From: Pseudoalteromonas flavipulchra NCIMB 2033 = ATCC BAA-314
GTDB taxonomy: Bacteria > Pseudomonadota > Gammaproteobacteria > Enterobacterales > Alteromonadaceae
Direction of reading: 5' to 3'
DNA: 64,000 nucleotides
Assembly (NCBI GenBank): GCA_000814665.1
Contig: JWIH01000012.1
Span: forward strand, 186,001 to 250,000
Shown: positions 32,385 through 43,535 of the stretch, piece after piece
Layout of the letters: each line of letters starts with the position of its first letter
Numbering within the stretch: the stretch's first letter is position 1
Position numbers and translations under genes: made by a program
Notes under the pieces: generated by a model
The model's input: only the letters and a program-made list of their open reading frames with translations
Told to the model about the DNA's origin: nothing
The model's database searches: none

Positions 32385-33473
32385 TTAGGCTAAATGCTCT
32401 CTTGCTAAATATTCATGGGATTGCATTTCTTGCAAGCGGCTAATGCAGCGTTTGAACTCAAAATTCAATGTACCTTCGGTATAAAGTTCAGTAATAGGCG
32501 CTGCAGCCGAGATGATAAGCGTCACATTACGCTCATAAAACTCATCGACGAGCGCAATAAAACGCCTTGCCGCATCATCGTTTTGCTGACCCATTTGCTT
32601 CACATTAGATAGAATCACGGTGTTATATAAGCGACTGATCTCCATGTAATCCACTTGCGAACGAGCGGTTTCACATAGCGCAGGGAAATCAAACATAACA
32701 ATACAATCAGACACCATCCGAGTTTGGATCATCCGACCTTCAATCTCAATCGCCTGTCCGGCTTTACCTGGCTCCGGAGAGAGTTTGTTAAAGTAGTCGA
32801 ATAAGTTTTCATCCGCTTGTTTATCAAGTGGGCTGTGAAAAATTTCCGCTTGCTCCAACGTCCGCAAGCGATAGTCAATACCCGAGTCCACATTGACTAC
32901 CTCAGTATTGGCTTTTACCAACTCAATGGCTGGTAAGAATCGCGCACGCTGCAAGCCATTTTTATACAAATCATCAGGCACAATATTCGATGTGGCCACT
33001 AACACGATACCGCGCGCAAACAGCGCCTGCATTAATCCACCCAGTAACATGGCATCGGTGATGTCTTGCACGAAAAATTCATCGAAGCAGATAATGTCAG
33101 TTTCAGATTTGAAGGTATCAGCGATGCTTTCCAGAGGGTTTTTCACTTCATTAAGCTTTTTCAGCTCTGCGTGAACACGATGCATAAAGCGGTGAAAATG
33201 CACTCGCATTTTACGCTCCGTCGGCAAGGCATCGTAAAAGGTATCAACCAGATAAGTTTTACCACGCCCTACTCCACCCCAAAAGTACAACCCTTTCACT
33301 TTTGGCGGCTCAGCTTTACCAAACAAGCGCGAGAAGAAGTTTTGTTTGACCGGGGGCTGATTGATAAGGTCGTCATACAGTCGCTGTAAATGCTTTACGG
33401 CATTTTCTTGCGCGCTGTCATATTGAAAATCATCACGTTGTAGATCTTGCTGATATTTTTCCCAAGGCGTCAT
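32385..33473 (-). CDS. zapE: ZapE, cell-division-associated AAA+ ATPase
   Basis: 362 residues. Walker A GGVGRGKTY (about 64-72), Walker B ICFDEFFVQD and sensor-like ATSNIVPDDLY with RARFLP afterwards. The YhcM/ZapE (AFG1-like) family binds FtsZ and is needed under anaerobic or heat stress in E. coli. Divergent from zapG across 123 bp, as in E. coli. Confidence 0.94.
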   Translation of the reverse strand: MTPWEKYQQDLQRDDFQYDSAQENAVKHLQRLYDDLINQPPVKQNFFSRLFGKAEPPKVKGLYFWGGVGRGKTYLVDTFYDALPTERKMRVHFHRFMHRVHAELKKLNEVKNPLESIADTFKSETDIICFDEFFVQDITDAMLLGGLMQALFARGIVLVATSNIVPDDLYKNGLQRARFLPAIELVKANTEVVNVDSGIDYRLRTLEQAEIFHSPLDKQADENLFDYFNKLSPEPGKAGQAIEIEGRMIQTRMVSDCIVMFDFPALCETARSQVDYMEISRLYNTVILSNVKQMGQQNDDAARRFIALVDEFYERNVTLIISAAAPITELYTEGTLNFEFKRCISRLQEMQSHEYLAREHLA

Positions 33474-33596
33474 CGACTTAAATATTTTTTTACGATTTGT
33501 TTGTAGGTTATATTAACACGACTGTATTCACAGCGTATATTTAACTCTAACAGAGTTTTAATTTTATTTGCCGTTGAGGCACACAGGGAGAAACCT

Positions 33597-34052
33597 ATGA
33601 CTACCGTTACTTGGCTTGGATTACTGATCATTGTTGCCATTGCTGCATTCTTTTTAGGTGGCTTTGTAACGAAAAAGCAGTTCAAACACGACGAGCTGGA
33701 AGTGCAAGCACAACAAGCTAAACACGACCTTGAGCAATATCGTCAAGACGTATCAGATCACCTAGCTAGCACCAAAAAGCTAGTAAATAAAATGCAGGAT
33801 AGTTATCAACAACTGCTTACCCATGTGGAAGAAACCAACCAACTACTGACACAGGATCGCCCATCTCATCCTGCGGATCCTTTTTTCTCGAAAGAAACCA
33901 CAGAACAACTACAAGCTTCTCTTCAAGCACGCCCAGAGAGAAGACGTAAGCAAGATCCAAGTTTTGAGGCACCACCGAGTGACTATGCCGAAGGTGAAAC
34001 TGGGTTATTTTCTGGTCAAAAAAAAGAAAGTGAGCAAATTAAAGCCTCTTGA
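33597..34052 (+). CDS. zapG: ZapG (YhcB, DUF1043), division/envelope protein
   Basis: 151 residues. One N-terminal transmembrane helix (about 5-23) followed by a cytoplasmic coiled coil (about 30-90: KHDLEQYRQDVSDHLASTKK), then a disordered polar tail rich in Glu, Pro and Arg. Family landmark ADPFFS near residue 98 matches the DPFF stretch I recall for YhcB. Affects Z-ring and envelope synthesis coordination. Confidence 0.9.
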   Translation: MTTVTWLGLLIIVAIAAFFLGGFVTKKQFKHDELEVQAQQAKHDLEQYRQDVSDHLASTKKLVNKMQDSYQQLLTHVEETNQLLTQDRPSHPADPFFSKETTEQLQASLQARPERRRKQDPSFEAPPSDYAEGETGLFSGQKKESEQIKAS

Positions 34053-34102
34053 TGAAACTTTTTGTTGACCCCATAGTCTTTAAAAGAAGTTATTGATTAC
34101 TA

Positions 34103-34129
34103 ATAAGAGGCTAGTTATCAGCCTCTTAT
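34103..34129 (+). terminator. Hairpin between zapG and degQ
   Basis: ATAAGAGGCT, a 7-nt loop and AGCCTCTTAT form a 10-bp stem, 51 nt after the zapG stop. No U-tract follows (AACCTAT), so it may be a weak terminator or an mRNA-stabilising structure. Confidence 0.5.
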
Positions 34130-34167
34130 AACCTATATTAACGCTAATAGCGGAGTACTTCACGACT

Positions 34168-35520
34168 ATGAAATTTAAACTATCTTTGTTATCGGCCGCT
34201 TTACTTTCTTCTAGCTTATTGCTGTTACCGCAGCAAAGCATGGCCAAACTTCCTGTTGCCGTAGACGGCCAACAACTACCAACGCTAGCACCTATGCTCG
34301 AAAAGGTCGCCCCGGGCGTTGTTAGTATCCAAGTAAAAGGTGCTAAAGAAGTGCGTCGCCGTGTCGACCCTTTCGACTTTTTCTTTGGACAACCGCAGCC
34401 TCGTAGCCAAAAGCGCCCTTTTAGTGGCCTCGGCTCAGGTGTCATCATCGATGCAGATAAAGGCTATGTCGTTACAAACAATCACGTTATTGATGATGCA
34501 GACGAAATGCTTGTCACTTTAAAGGATGGCAGAGAATTTGAGGCCAAATTAATCGGTAGCGACGCCGAATCTGATATCGCATTGCTACAAATCGACGGCG
34601 AAGACCTAACAGAAATCAAACTCGCTAATTCAGACAAGTTGAGAGTGGGTGATTTTTCCGTTGCTATTGGTAACCCATTTGGATTAAGTCATACCGTCAC
34701 CTCAGGAATAATCAGTGCACTAGGCCGTAGCGGCTTAAATATCGAAGGCTATGAAGACTTCATCCAAACAGATGCGGCAATCAACCAAGGTAATTCAGGT
34801 GGTGCACTAGTTAACTTAAACGGCGAACTCATTGGTATCAACACTGCTATTTTAGGCGCGTCTGGCGGTAATGTCGGGATCGGCTTTGCTATTCCATCAA
34901 ACATGATGAAAAACCTAGTGGATCAAATTGTTGAGTACGGAGAAGTTCGTCGCGGTTCATTGGGTATATTGGGTCGTACCTTAGATGCTGGTCTTGCTAA
35001 AGCACAAGGCTTTGATGTTAAGCGTGGTGCTTATGTCATGCGCGTAGTGGAAGATTCTGCAGCGGACAAAGCGGGTCTGAAAGCCAATGATGTCATTGTC
35101 AGCCTCAACGGCGACGACATTGAAAGCTTTAATGAACTCCACGGTAAAGTGGCTACGATGGGTGAAGGTCGTGAGGTACGACTTGGTGTTTACCGTGATG
35201 GCAAAACCAAATTTATCGACGTAGAGCTTGGTGGTAAGCAAGAAGAACAGGCGAATGCAGAGGATGTACATCCAAACCTACGAGGCGCGGTACTAGAGAG
35301 TGGCGAGCGCAATGGCAATGAAGGTGTCGTCATTACCTCAGTAGAACCTCGCTCACCAGCTGCACGCGTTGGCCTTGAAGAAGGCGATGTGATCATGCAA
35401 GTGAATCGCCAACGTGTCACGAGTGTTAAAGATATGTCTAAACTAATTAATGGTATTAAAGGTAATATCGTACTTGGGATTAAACGCGATCGCGAGACGG
35501 TTTTCTACCTCATTCAGTAA
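34168..35520 (+). CDS. degQ: DegQ/DegP-type periplasmic serine protease
   Basis: 450 residues. Signal peptide to about residue 26 (QQSMA). Trypsin-like domain with His in NNHVID (about 108), Asp in SDIALLQ (about 137) and Ser in GNSGGALVN (about 211). Two PDZ domains follow (about 260-350 and 365-445), as in DegP and DegQ. Degrades and refolds misfolded envelope proteins. Directly followed by degS, the arrangement of degQ-degS in E. coli, which favours DegQ over DegP. Confidence 0.94.
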   Translation: MKFKLSLLSAALLSSSLLLLPQQSMAKLPVAVDGQQLPTLAPMLEKVAPGVVSIQVKGAKEVRRRVDPFDFFFGQPQPRSQKRPFSGLGSGVIIDADKGYVVTNNHVIDDADEMLVTLKDGREFEAKLIGSDAESDIALLQIDGEDLTEIKLANSDKLRVGDFSVAIGNPFGLSHTVTSGIISALGRSGLNIEGYEDFIQTDAAINQGNSGGALVNLNGELIGINTAILGASGGNVGIGFAIPSNMMKNLVDQIVEYGEVRRGSLGILGRTLDAGLAKAQGFDVKRGAYVMRVVEDSAADKAGLKANDVIVSLNGDDIESFNELHGKVATMGEGREVRLGVYRDGKTKFIDVELGGKQEEQANAEDVHPNLRGAVLESGERNGNEGVVITSVEPRSPAARVGLEEGDVIMQVNRQRVTSVKDMSKLINGIKGNIVLGIKRDRETVFYLIQ

Positions 35521-35546
35521 CGAAATAGACAAATATTAAAAATGAA

Positions 35547-35578
35547 ACACAGCGAAACTTGTCGCTGTGTTTTTTTTT
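35547..35578 (+). terminator. Terminator after degQ
   Basis: ACACAGCGA, a 6-nt loop and TCGCTGTGT followed by eight more T. Strong. Confidence 0.94.
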
Positions 35579-35622
35579 GTGTCATTATTAGCAGTATTAG
35601 ATAACGATAAATATAAGCTCTT

Positions 35623-36702
35623 GTGTTCAAATTAATTAAATTCATTTTTCCACCGCTGCTTGCCGGACTTGGGATCGCTTTTATCATCATTTGGTTTAAT
35701 CCTGAGCTAAGGGATAACTTGCCAAAACTTGAGGCCCCACATATTCAGGCCCATCATATGAGTTTTGCTGATGCTGTAGAAAAAACAGCTCCAGCGGTCG
35801 TGACGATTTTTTCCGAGGGCTTTAGCAATCAGCCAAGATATCAGCGCCAAAGCACGGTTAGAGAACTTGGCTCTGGCGTAATCATGAGCCGAGATGGCTA
35901 CATACTGACAAACTATCATGTGGTGAACAATGCCGACCAAATCATTGTGCTTCTTCCTGATGGCCGCCAGTATAGCGATACGCAACTGATAGGCTTTGAC
36001 ACGATTACGGACTTAGCTTTATTAAAAATTCCAGCTGAGAATTTGCCTGTCATTCCTATCGATCATGACTACTCACCACGTGTTGGGGATGTGGTGCTCG
36101 CAATTGGTAACCCATTGAACATTGGACAAACCATTACGCAAGGCATTATCAGTGCAACAGGCAAACAGACTCTCACAGAAAGCCAGTTCAACAATTTGCT
36201 GCAAATGGATGCCGCGATTAATGTTGGTAATTCAGGTGGTGCCGTTGTCAATTCTAATGGCGCGCTAGTTGGCATTACCTCTGCGCAATTTCGCACGCGT
36301 TTGAATATTGATATCCAAGGTATCTCTTTTGCGATCCCTTATGATCTTGCAATGGACGTGATGCATAAACTCATTATGGATGGCAGAGTGATCCGAGGCT
36401 ACCTCGGCTTTAGAGGCACGCCAGTTGACAATACAGGTAAAAGCGTAACGGATCTCTACACACCAATTGTCGGCCTTGCTGTGAGCGAATTAGACCCGCT
36501 AGGTCCCGCATGGCAAGCTGGCATGAAAGAGCATGATATTGTGGTTAAAGTAGGTGGAGAGCCTGTGACTAATCCGCAAAGGACACTGAAGACGATTGGC
36601 AATACCGCGCCTGGTACTAAACTCGAGTTTGAAGTACTCAGAGGTGGTCAGCGCCTCACTATTACGGTGGAAGTCGCTGAACTCGAAACAGGACTGTATT
36701 AA
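35623..36702 (+). CDS. degS: DegS, site-1 protease of the sigma-E pathway
   Basis: 359 residues; GTG start. N-terminal membrane anchor (about 9-26), trypsin-like domain with His in NYHVVNN (about 99), Asp in TDLALLK (about 129) and Ser in GNSGGAVVN (about 204), and one PDZ domain. It is activated by misfolded porin C-termini and cleaves RseA to release sigma-E. Single PDZ and anchor distinguish it from DegQ. Confidence 0.94.
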   Translation: MFKLIKFIFPPLLAGLGIAFIIIWFNPELRDNLPKLEAPHIQAHHMSFADAVEKTAPAVVTIFSEGFSNQPRYQRQSTVRELGSGVIMSRDGYILTNYHVVNNADQIIVLLPDGRQYSDTQLIGFDTITDLALLKIPAENLPVIPIDHDYSPRVGDVVLAIGNPLNIGQTITQGIISATGKQTLTESQFNNLLQMDAAINVGNSGGAVVNSNGALVGITSAQFRTRLNIDIQGISFAIPYDLAMDVMHKLIMDGRVIRGYLGFRGTPVDNTGKSVTDLYTPIVGLAVSELDPLGPAWQAGMKEHDIVVKVGGEPVTNPQRTLKTIGNTAPGTKLEFEVLRGGQRLTITVEVAELETGLY

Positions 36703-36710
36703 GCAAAGCA

Positions 36711-36736
36711 AAAAGCGTCCAGAGGGACGCTTTTTT
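36711..36736. terminator. Terminator between degS and murA
   Basis: AAAAGCGTCC, a 4-nt loop and GGACGCTTTTTT. The A-tract before and T-tract after let it serve the convergent degS and murA genes. Confidence 0.92.
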
Positions 36737-36763
36737 GTTTTTTACCAATTCGCTTAATTAAGC

Positions 36764-38035
<1,272 letters not shown>

Positions 38036-38302
38036 TTATTGTGGAAGAATAAATTTGCGCTCTTTTTGCCATTCATCAGGTGTGAATGCACGAATACTAA
38101 CAGCATGGATGGTGCCGTCTTTAATAGTATCCATCAGTGGGCCGTAGATCAGCTGTTCTCTTTTCAGCCTTCTTAATCCGTCAAAACACGTTCCAACAGC
38201 AATGACTTCGTAGTGACTTCCATTAGCTTTAACGATGATCTCGTCAAGCGATAGTGCATCTCTCAATAAAGTTTCGACTTGATTTGTTTCCATTAGACTC
38301 AC
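38036..38302 (-). CDS. ibaG: IbaG, BolA-family protein
   Basis: 88 residues, BolA fold. VKANGSHYEVIAVGTCFDGLRRLKREQLIYGPL carries the DNA-binding-like helix-turn-helix loop of the family. BolA proteins pair with monothiol glutaredoxins and iron-sulfur clusters; IbaG responds to acid stress in E. coli. The start overlaps mlaB by 4 nt. Same position as yrbA in E. coli. Confidence 0.92.
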   Translation of the reverse strand: MSLMETNQVETLLRDALSLDEIIVKANGSHYEVIAVGTCFDGLRRLKREQLIYGPLMDTIKDGTIHAVSIRAFTPDEWQKERKFILPQ

Positions 38303-38607
38303 TCAAATAGGGTTGTCACCTGCCCCAACTCCATTAAATTTTGCAGTTGTTCAGGCGTATTTTTCAGCTCGAGACGAATGTCGCGCTGTTTCAATTGACC
38401 TAAAGAGTGAATTAACCAAGCTAAGCCCGCGGTGTCAACCCTTGTCACCTCAGAAAGGTTAAAATAGACGGTTGATTGTGCATTTTTCAACACTTGAACG
38501 ATGGTCGACTGTTTCAGTGCGCTTGGTAAACTCGCTCTCGTAAGTTCACCAGTTAACACGATTTCACCTTTACTTTCGGTGAATGAAATACTAGGCGTCA
38601 CCATCAT
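38299..38607 (-). CDS. mlaB: MlaB, STAS-domain subunit of the Mla transporter
   Basis: 102 residues, STAS fold (NLSEVTRVDTAGLAWLIHSL, with the family's Asp-Thr-Ala-Gly motif). It binds MlaF and stabilises the ABC complex. The AGGAG site sits directly against the first ATG (38607), so the real start may be a downstream ATG at 38604 or GTG at 38601. Overlaps the end of mlaC. Confidence 0.9.
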   Translation of the reverse strand: MMVTPSISFTESKGEIVLTGELTRASLPSALKQSTIVQVLKNAQSTVYFNLSEVTRVDTAGLAWLIHSLGQLKQRDIRLELKNTPEQLQNLMELGQVTTLFE

Positions 38608-39277
38608 CTCCTCTAAATTGCACCGGAAGCTTGCTCTTCTTATCTAACAGTTGGATCACATGCTCAATACCCTGCTGGCGTAAAATACCATGTAGCTCCG
38701 ATTGTTTGGCATCGAGTAAACTAATGCCTTCCGCCATCATGTCAAAAGCACGCCAGTCACCGTCTTGACCGCGTCTAACTTTGAAATCAATTTTGATATC
38801 AGGCTTACCAGGCTCTACAATTTTGGTCTTAACAACCACCACACCTTCATTCTCAAATGGGCGATGCTCACCAAACTCTACCTTTTGGTCTTTATATTGA
38901 GTAAATACACCAGCATAAGTCGCTACCAAGTAATTTTTGAATACCTCAATAAACTCTCTAATATGCTCGACAGCAGCAGCTTTCTCCTCTTTACTTTCAA
39001 TGTTGCGAACCTTTTGAATATAAGAACCTAATACACGATACGCAGCATATTTGTAATCAATGTAAGGCAAGAGCTCTTCTTCTACGATAACGCGTAAGTG
39101 TTCTTTGTCTTTTTCAATGATGTTTTGCTCTTTCGTAACACGCTGAAAAGTTTGCGCCGCAACTTGCTCCACCATTTTATAAGGATCGCTTGAGTCCACT
39201 TCTTTCGCCTGAACCAATGCGGTAACCATCAATGCTACAAGCAAAGTCAGACATTTTGCATAGATGTTTTTTAACAT
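38591..39277 (-). CDS. mlaC: MlaC, periplasmic phospholipid carrier
   Basis: 228 residues. Signal peptide 1-24 (TALVQA). Tol2-type lipid-binding fold: LPYIDYKYAAYRVLGSYIQK, REFIEVFKNYLVATYAGVFTQYKDQKVEF and DGDWRAFDMMAEGISL. Shuttles phospholipid between the outer-membrane MlaA and the inner-membrane MlaFEDB complex. The mlaA gene itself is not in this window. Confidence 0.95.
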   Translation of the reverse strand: MLKNIYAKCLTLLVALMVTALVQAKEVDSSDPYKMVEQVAAQTFQRVTKEQNIIEKDKEHLRVIVEEELLPYIDYKYAAYRVLGSYIQKVRNIESKEEKAAAVEHIREFIEVFKNYLVATYAGVFTQYKDQKVEFGEHRPFENEGVVVVKTKIVEPGKPDIKIDFKVRRGQDGDWRAFDMMAEGISLLDAKQSELHGILRQQGIEHVIQLLDKKSKLPVQFRGDDGDA

Positions 39278-39279
39278 AT

Positions 39280-39825
39280 TTACTCGCTCCCTTGATTAAA
39301 TAGGAACTGACCAATTAGCTCTTCTAATACCAGTGCCGATTTTGTATCTGTGATCATGTCACCGTCTTTTAGCGCTTTTGTTTCCACACCAAAAAGAGAC
39401 TCAAGATCAACGCTATCTTCACTCGTTACCTCCTGACCAAGACATTTTTGCTTCGCAGATTCAGCAGCAATAACGGGAGAAATACCTAAGTATTGCTCTC
39501 CCAAAATGCCCGAAGTCAAAATCGAAACCGACGACGTATCGGAAAACTGACACTCGTAGTTTTTATCTAAACTCATTGAAACTACCGGCACGAACTCTTG
39601 TGGATGGATGTGAATTCCATCAACACGACCAATCACAACCCCACCCACCTTAATTGGGGCGCGGGTTTTCAACGAGCCTATATTTTCGAACTTAGCATGC
39701 AAAGTGTAAGTTTCACCATTGCCGCTTAAACCTGAATTAGCTACCTTTAGCGCCAACATAACAAATGCAGCAATGCCCAATGCCACGAACAACCCAACTA
39801 AAATTTCTATTTTCCGTGTATTCAT
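39280..39825 (-). CDS. mlaD: MlaD, MCE-domain subunit of the Mla transporter
   Basis: 181 residues. N-terminal membrane helix (about 7-26) and one MCE domain (YTLHAKFENIGSLKTRAPIKVGGVVIGRV), forming the hexameric periplasmic ring that receives lipid. Extra C-terminal helix region (about 140-175). Three nt separate it from mlaC. Confidence 0.95.
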   Translation of the reverse strand: MNTRKIEILVGLFVALGIAAFVMLALKVANSGLSGNGETYTLHAKFENIGSLKTRAPIKVGGVVIGRVDGIHIHPQEFVPVVSMSLDKNYECQFSDTSSVSILTSGILGEQYLGISPVIAAESAKQKCLGQEVTSEDSVDLESLFGVETKALKDGDMITDTKSALVLEELIGQFLFNQGSE

Positions 39826-39837
39826 TTTTAAAACCTT

Positions 39838-40623
39838 TTAACTTGAGAACATAACCGCTGTTAATACAAAGTCAAAGCCAAGTACAGCCAGTGAAGAATG
39901 TACTACCGTCTCTGTCGTCGCTTTACTTATTCCTTCAGAAGTGGGAATACAGTCATAGCCTTTGTATAGCGCGATCCAAGTTACTAATAGTGCAAATACG
40001 AAACTCTTAATAAGACCATTTAAGATGTCTTGTTGAAACGACACTTGCGATTGCATAATTGACCAGAAGCTACCTGAATCTACGCCTAACCAATCAACCC
40101 CCACCAAGTGTGCGCCTAAAATAGCGATCGCAGAGAATATCAATGCGAGTAACGGCATACTAATAAAACCGGCCCAGAAACGAGGAGCAACCACGCGTTT
40201 AAGCGGGTCTATCGCCATCATTTCTAAACTAGATAATTGTTCCGTCGCCTTCATCAAACCGATTTCGGCAGTTAACGCACTGCCTGCACGTCCTGCAAAT
40301 AAGAGTGCGGTTACCACAGGGCCCAGCTCTCTAAGTAAACTCAAAGCAACCAAAGGTCCAAGGCTATCTTCAGCGCCATACCCAACTAACACGGTATAGC
40401 CTTGTAAAGCCAATACCATGCCGATAAATAAACCAGACACCATGATAATCAACAATGATTGATGACCAACCATGTAAAGTTGCTTTATCAACAGTGGCGT
40501 GCCTTTTCGGAAATTAGGTAAGCTACATAGCGCACCAAAAAGCATTGTTGTGGCACGGCCAAGTGCAGCAAAACGACTGAGGGTTTTGTGGCCTAGTTTT
40601 TGTAAAAAGTCGACCATACTCAC
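39838..40623 (-). CDS. mlaE: MlaE, permease of the Mla transporter
   Basis: 261 residues, five or so membrane helices. [31 protein letters not shown] is the conserved permease cytoplasmic loop that couples to Mla[16 protein letters not shown] is also family-typical. Moves phospholipid across the inner membrane side of the Mla system. The start codon overlaps the mlaF end by 4 nt. Confidence 0.96.
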   Translation of the reverse strand: MSMVDFLQKLGHKTLSRFAALGRATTMLFGALCSLPNFRKGTPLLIKQLYMVGHQSLLIIMVSGLFIGMVLALQGYTVLVGYGAEDSLGPLVALSLLRELGPVVTALLFAGRAGSALTAEIGLMKATEQLSSLEMMAIDPLKRVVAPRFWAGFISMPLLALIFSAIAILGAHLVGVDWLGVDSGSFWSIMQSQVSFQQDILNGLIKSFVFALLVTWIALYKGYDCIPTSEGISKATTETVVHSSLAVLGFDFVLTAVMFSS

Positions 40624-41420
40624 TCTCCTTGCAACAGCGCTTGCTGATAATCTGGCGCTTTAAAGTGGAATGGCACAGGACCATCCGCAAGGCCTTGTAA
40701 GAACTGCTGCACTAATGGCGATTCGTGTTCAAGCATCTGTTCAGGGGTTCCTGTACCAATCACACCTTGTTCAGCAATAATAACGACGTGGTCGGCAATA
40801 CTCAGTACTTCAGTAACGTCATGAGTGACTATCAGCGACGATAATCCCAATACTTCATTAAGGGACTTAATCAAGCGAACTAGAACCCCCATGGAGATCG
40901 GATCCTGACCTGCAAACGGTTCATCGTACATAATTAATTCAGGATCAAGCGCGATAGAACGTGCTAAAGCTGCGCGTCTTGCCATACCGCCAGAGAGCTC
41001 TGCCGGCATTAAATCTTTTGCACCACGAAGACCAACCGCTTGAAGCTTCATTAGCACCACTAAACGGATTAGTTCTTCAGATAACTCGGTATGCTCGCGT
41101 AGAGGAAATGCCACATTGTCGAACACGCTCATATCGGTAAACAAAGCACCGCTTTGAAATAACATACTCATGCGCGTTCGAGCTTGATACAAAGCTGCTC
41201 GTGACATGTTAGGGATACTGTTTCCAGCAAAAAGAATATCACCGCTATCAGGCTTAAGCTGACCACCGATTAAACGCAGCATGGTGGTTTTACCAATGCC
41301 ACTCGGTCCCATTATTGCGGTAATTTTGCCCTTTGGTACAGAAAAGCTCATGTTTTTGTAGATGATCCTTTCACCCCGAGAGAAGGTTACATCCTTGATT
41401 TCTACAATTGACTGCGACAA
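40620..41420 (-). CDS. mlaF: MlaF, ATPase of the Mla transporter
   Basis: About 266 residues from TTG at 41420, which has GGAG at 6 nt and gives a start ([16 protein letters not shown]) of normal family length. The frame runs open to a TTG at 41477 without a ribosome-binding site, so a longer start is unlikely. Walker [11 protein letters not shown]-loop FQSGALF, signature LSGGMARR, Walker [14 protein letters not shown] and the switch histidine in THDV. First gene of the mla operon, divergent from yrbG across 174 bp. Confidence 0.93.
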   Translation of the reverse strand: MSQSIVEIKDVTFSRGERIIYKNMSFSVPKGKITAIMGPSGIGKTTMLRLIGGQLKPDSGDILFAGNSIPNMSRAALYQARTRMSMLFQSGALFTDMSVFDNVAFPLREHTELSEELIRLVVLMKLQAVGLRGAKDLMPAELSGGMARRAALARSIALDPELIMYDEPFAGQDPISMGVLVRLIKSLNEVLGLSSLIVTHDVTEVLSIADHVVIIAEQGVIGTGTPEQMLEHESPLVQQFLQGLADGPVPFHFKAPDYQQALLQGE

Positions 41421-41594
41421 GTCGCTCTCCAGATCCAGACTATATTCATCCAAGTATGATACTTTTTTTTCAAACAAGATGGAAAATCGTTTTGGTAAAA
41501 TTTTGTAAGTAGTGAAATGTAACGGTTTGCTTATACTTTCCAGAGCGCTTTTGGTAGTATCTATCGAAATTTTAATCCTATTGGCTAGAGGTTC

Positions 41595-42554
41595 ATGGTT
41601 TTATCGTTTGTTATTCTCATTCTTGGCTTTATTGCACTGGTTTGGAGTGCTGACCGCTTTGTTTTTGGTGCGGCCGCTCTTGCACGAAACTTCGGTGTAC
41701 CAACATTAATTGTTGGTTTAACTATCGTGGCCATGGGTTCTTCAGCACCAGAAATGATGGTTGCTGCGCAAGCCGCTCTTGCAGATAAAACAGACACCGC
41801 CGTGGGCAATGCCATAGGTTCTAACATCGCCAATATCTTACTCGTTTTGGGTCTCACTGCGTTATTAAGGCCACTCTCCGTAGGCTCTGGTATTTTGCGT
41901 CGCGAAATGCCGCTGTTAGTCATCGTTTCATTGGCTGCTTGGTATATCGTTAGTGATAACCACTTTAGTTTCGTAGAAGGTGTTTTGTTATTAGTCGGTT
42001 TCGCCGCTTTTCTTCTTGCACTTATCATTATCACCAAGCGTGGTGGTGGAGATAATGATGACCCATTTGTCAGTGAAGCCTGTGAAGAAGTGCCAAATAA
42101 TATTCCAACTCAAAAAGCCGTTTTCTGGTTAATCGTGGGTATGATTTTACTGCCTATTAGCGCGGACTATCTCGTTGGCGCTGCGGTTGACATCGCCAAA
42201 TATTTTGGCATGAGTGACCTGCTAATAGGATTAACCATTATCGCCGTTGGTACTAGTTTACCCGAGCTTGCAGCATGTGTTGCTGGCGTACTTAAAAAAG
42301 AAGACGATCTAGCGCTTGGAAATATTATTGGCTCGAACATCTTTAATATATTGGCAGTGCTATCTATTGCTGGGATTATCAACCCATCTGTCCTCGACGC
42401 CAATATTGCGTCCCGTGATATCTTTATTATGCTTGGCGCGACACTGCTGCTTATCCTAATGAGCCTCAGCTTGACCGGTAAGCGCCGTATTAACCGCATA
42501 GAAGGCGGCATATTGGTCGCAAGCTTCGTCGGTTATATTTACTACATCATTTAA
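41595..42554 (+). CDS. yrbG: Calcium/sodium antiporter YrbG
   Basis: 319 residues, about ten membrane helices in two inverted halves. Each half has the signature of Ca2+/cation antiporters: GSSAPEMMVAAQAAL with GNAIGSNIANILLVLGL, and GTSLPELAACVAGVL with GNIIGSNIFNILAVL. RBS AGAGG. First gene of yrbG-kds-lpt, as in E. coli. Ion specificity is inferred from family. Confidence 0.95.
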   Translation: MVLSFVILILGFIALVWSADRFVFGAAALARNFGVPTLIVGLTIVAMGSSAPEMMVAAQAALADKTDTAVGNAIGSNIANILLVLGLTALLRPLSVGSGILRREMPLLVIVSLAAWYIVSDNHFSFVEGVLLLVGFAAFLLALIIITKRGGGDNDDPFVSEACEEVPNNIPTQKAVFWLIVGMILLPISADYLVGAAVDIAKYFGMSDLLIGLTIIAVGTSLPELAACVAGVLKKEDDLALGNIIGSNIFNILAVLSIAGIINPSVLDANIASRDIFIMLGATLLLILMSLSLTGKRRINRIEGGILVASFVGYIYYII

Positions 42555-42563
42555 GGAAGCCTT

Positions 42564-43535
42564 GTGACAACGAACCCATTTATTGACTCTGCAAATCAAG
42601 TTTTTGCAACCGAACTTGCAGCAATAGAAGAAGTGCAACAGTTTGTTGATCAACAATTTGTAAAAGCCTGTGAAATTATGTTTGGCTGCCAAGGCCGGAT
42701 CATCGTGATTGGCATGGGTAAATCAGGCCACATCGGTAATAAAATTGCAGCGACACTCGCAAGTACTGGCAGCCCCGCATTTTTTGTTCATCCAGGTGAA
42801 GCAAGTCACGGCGACTTGGGTATGATCACCAAAGATGATGTGGTACTGATGATCTCCAACTCAGGGGAAACCCAAGAGGTGATCTCAATCCTGCCTGTAA
42901 TAAAGCGTTTAGGAGCCCCCGTTATTTCCATGACAGGCAACCCGAGCTCTACAATGGCTCGTAATGCAACGGTTCACCTTTGTGTTAAAGTATCGAAAGA
43001 AGCCTGCCCATTAGGACTTGCACCCACGGCTAGCACCACAGCTACACTAGTGATGGGTGATGCGCTCGCGGTTGCGCTACTTGAAGCCAGAGGCTTTACG
43101 GCTGATGATTTTGCGCTTTCTCATCCTGGCGGTAGTTTAGGAAGGCGTCTACTACTAACCGTTGCTGATGTCATGCATCAAGGGGATGCAATCCCTATGG
43201 TCAATAGTCATTGCACAGTTAAAGAAGCTTTATTTGAAATGTCAGCTAAAAGTTTAGGTATGACGGCAATCGTAGATGAAAGCTCTCAATTACAGGGTAT
43301 TTTTACTGATGGTGACTTGCGCCGTATTATCGAACAAAAGGTCGATATTCACACCACCCCAATCACGCAAGTAATGACGGCTAAAAGTACGACTGCACGC
43401 GCCGATATGCTCGCAGCTGAGGTACTCAATATCATGGAAACCAAACGAATTAATGGCTTGATTGTGGTAAACGAAAACAACATCCCAGTTGGCGCCTTGA
43501 ATACGCAAGATTTACTTAGAGCGGGGGTGCTGTAA
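42564..43535 (+). CDS. kdsD: Arabinose-5-phosphate isomerase
   Basis: 323 residues; GTG start. N-terminal SIS domain (IVIGMGKSGHIGNKIAATLASTGSPAFFVHPGEASHGDLGM is continuous in it) and two C-terminal CBS domains (about 205-323). Converts ribulose-5-phosphate to arabinose-5-phosphate for KDO synthesis. RBS AAGGA 7 nt before the start. Confidence 0.95.
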   Translation: MTTNPFIDSANQVFATELAAIEEVQQFVDQQFVKACEIMFGCQGRIIVIGMGKSGHIGNKIAATLASTGSPAFFVHPGEASHGDLGMITKDDVVLMISNSGETQEVISILPVIKRLGAPVISMTGNPSSTMARNATVHLCVKVSKEACPLGLAPTASTTATLVMGDALAVALLEARGFTADDFALSHPGGSLGRRLLLTVADVMHQGDAIPMVNSHCTVKEALFEMSAKSLGMTAIVDESSQLQGIFTDGDLRRIIEQKVDIHTTPITQVMTAKSTTARADMLAAEVLNIMETKRINGLIVVNENNIPVGALNTQDLLRAGVL

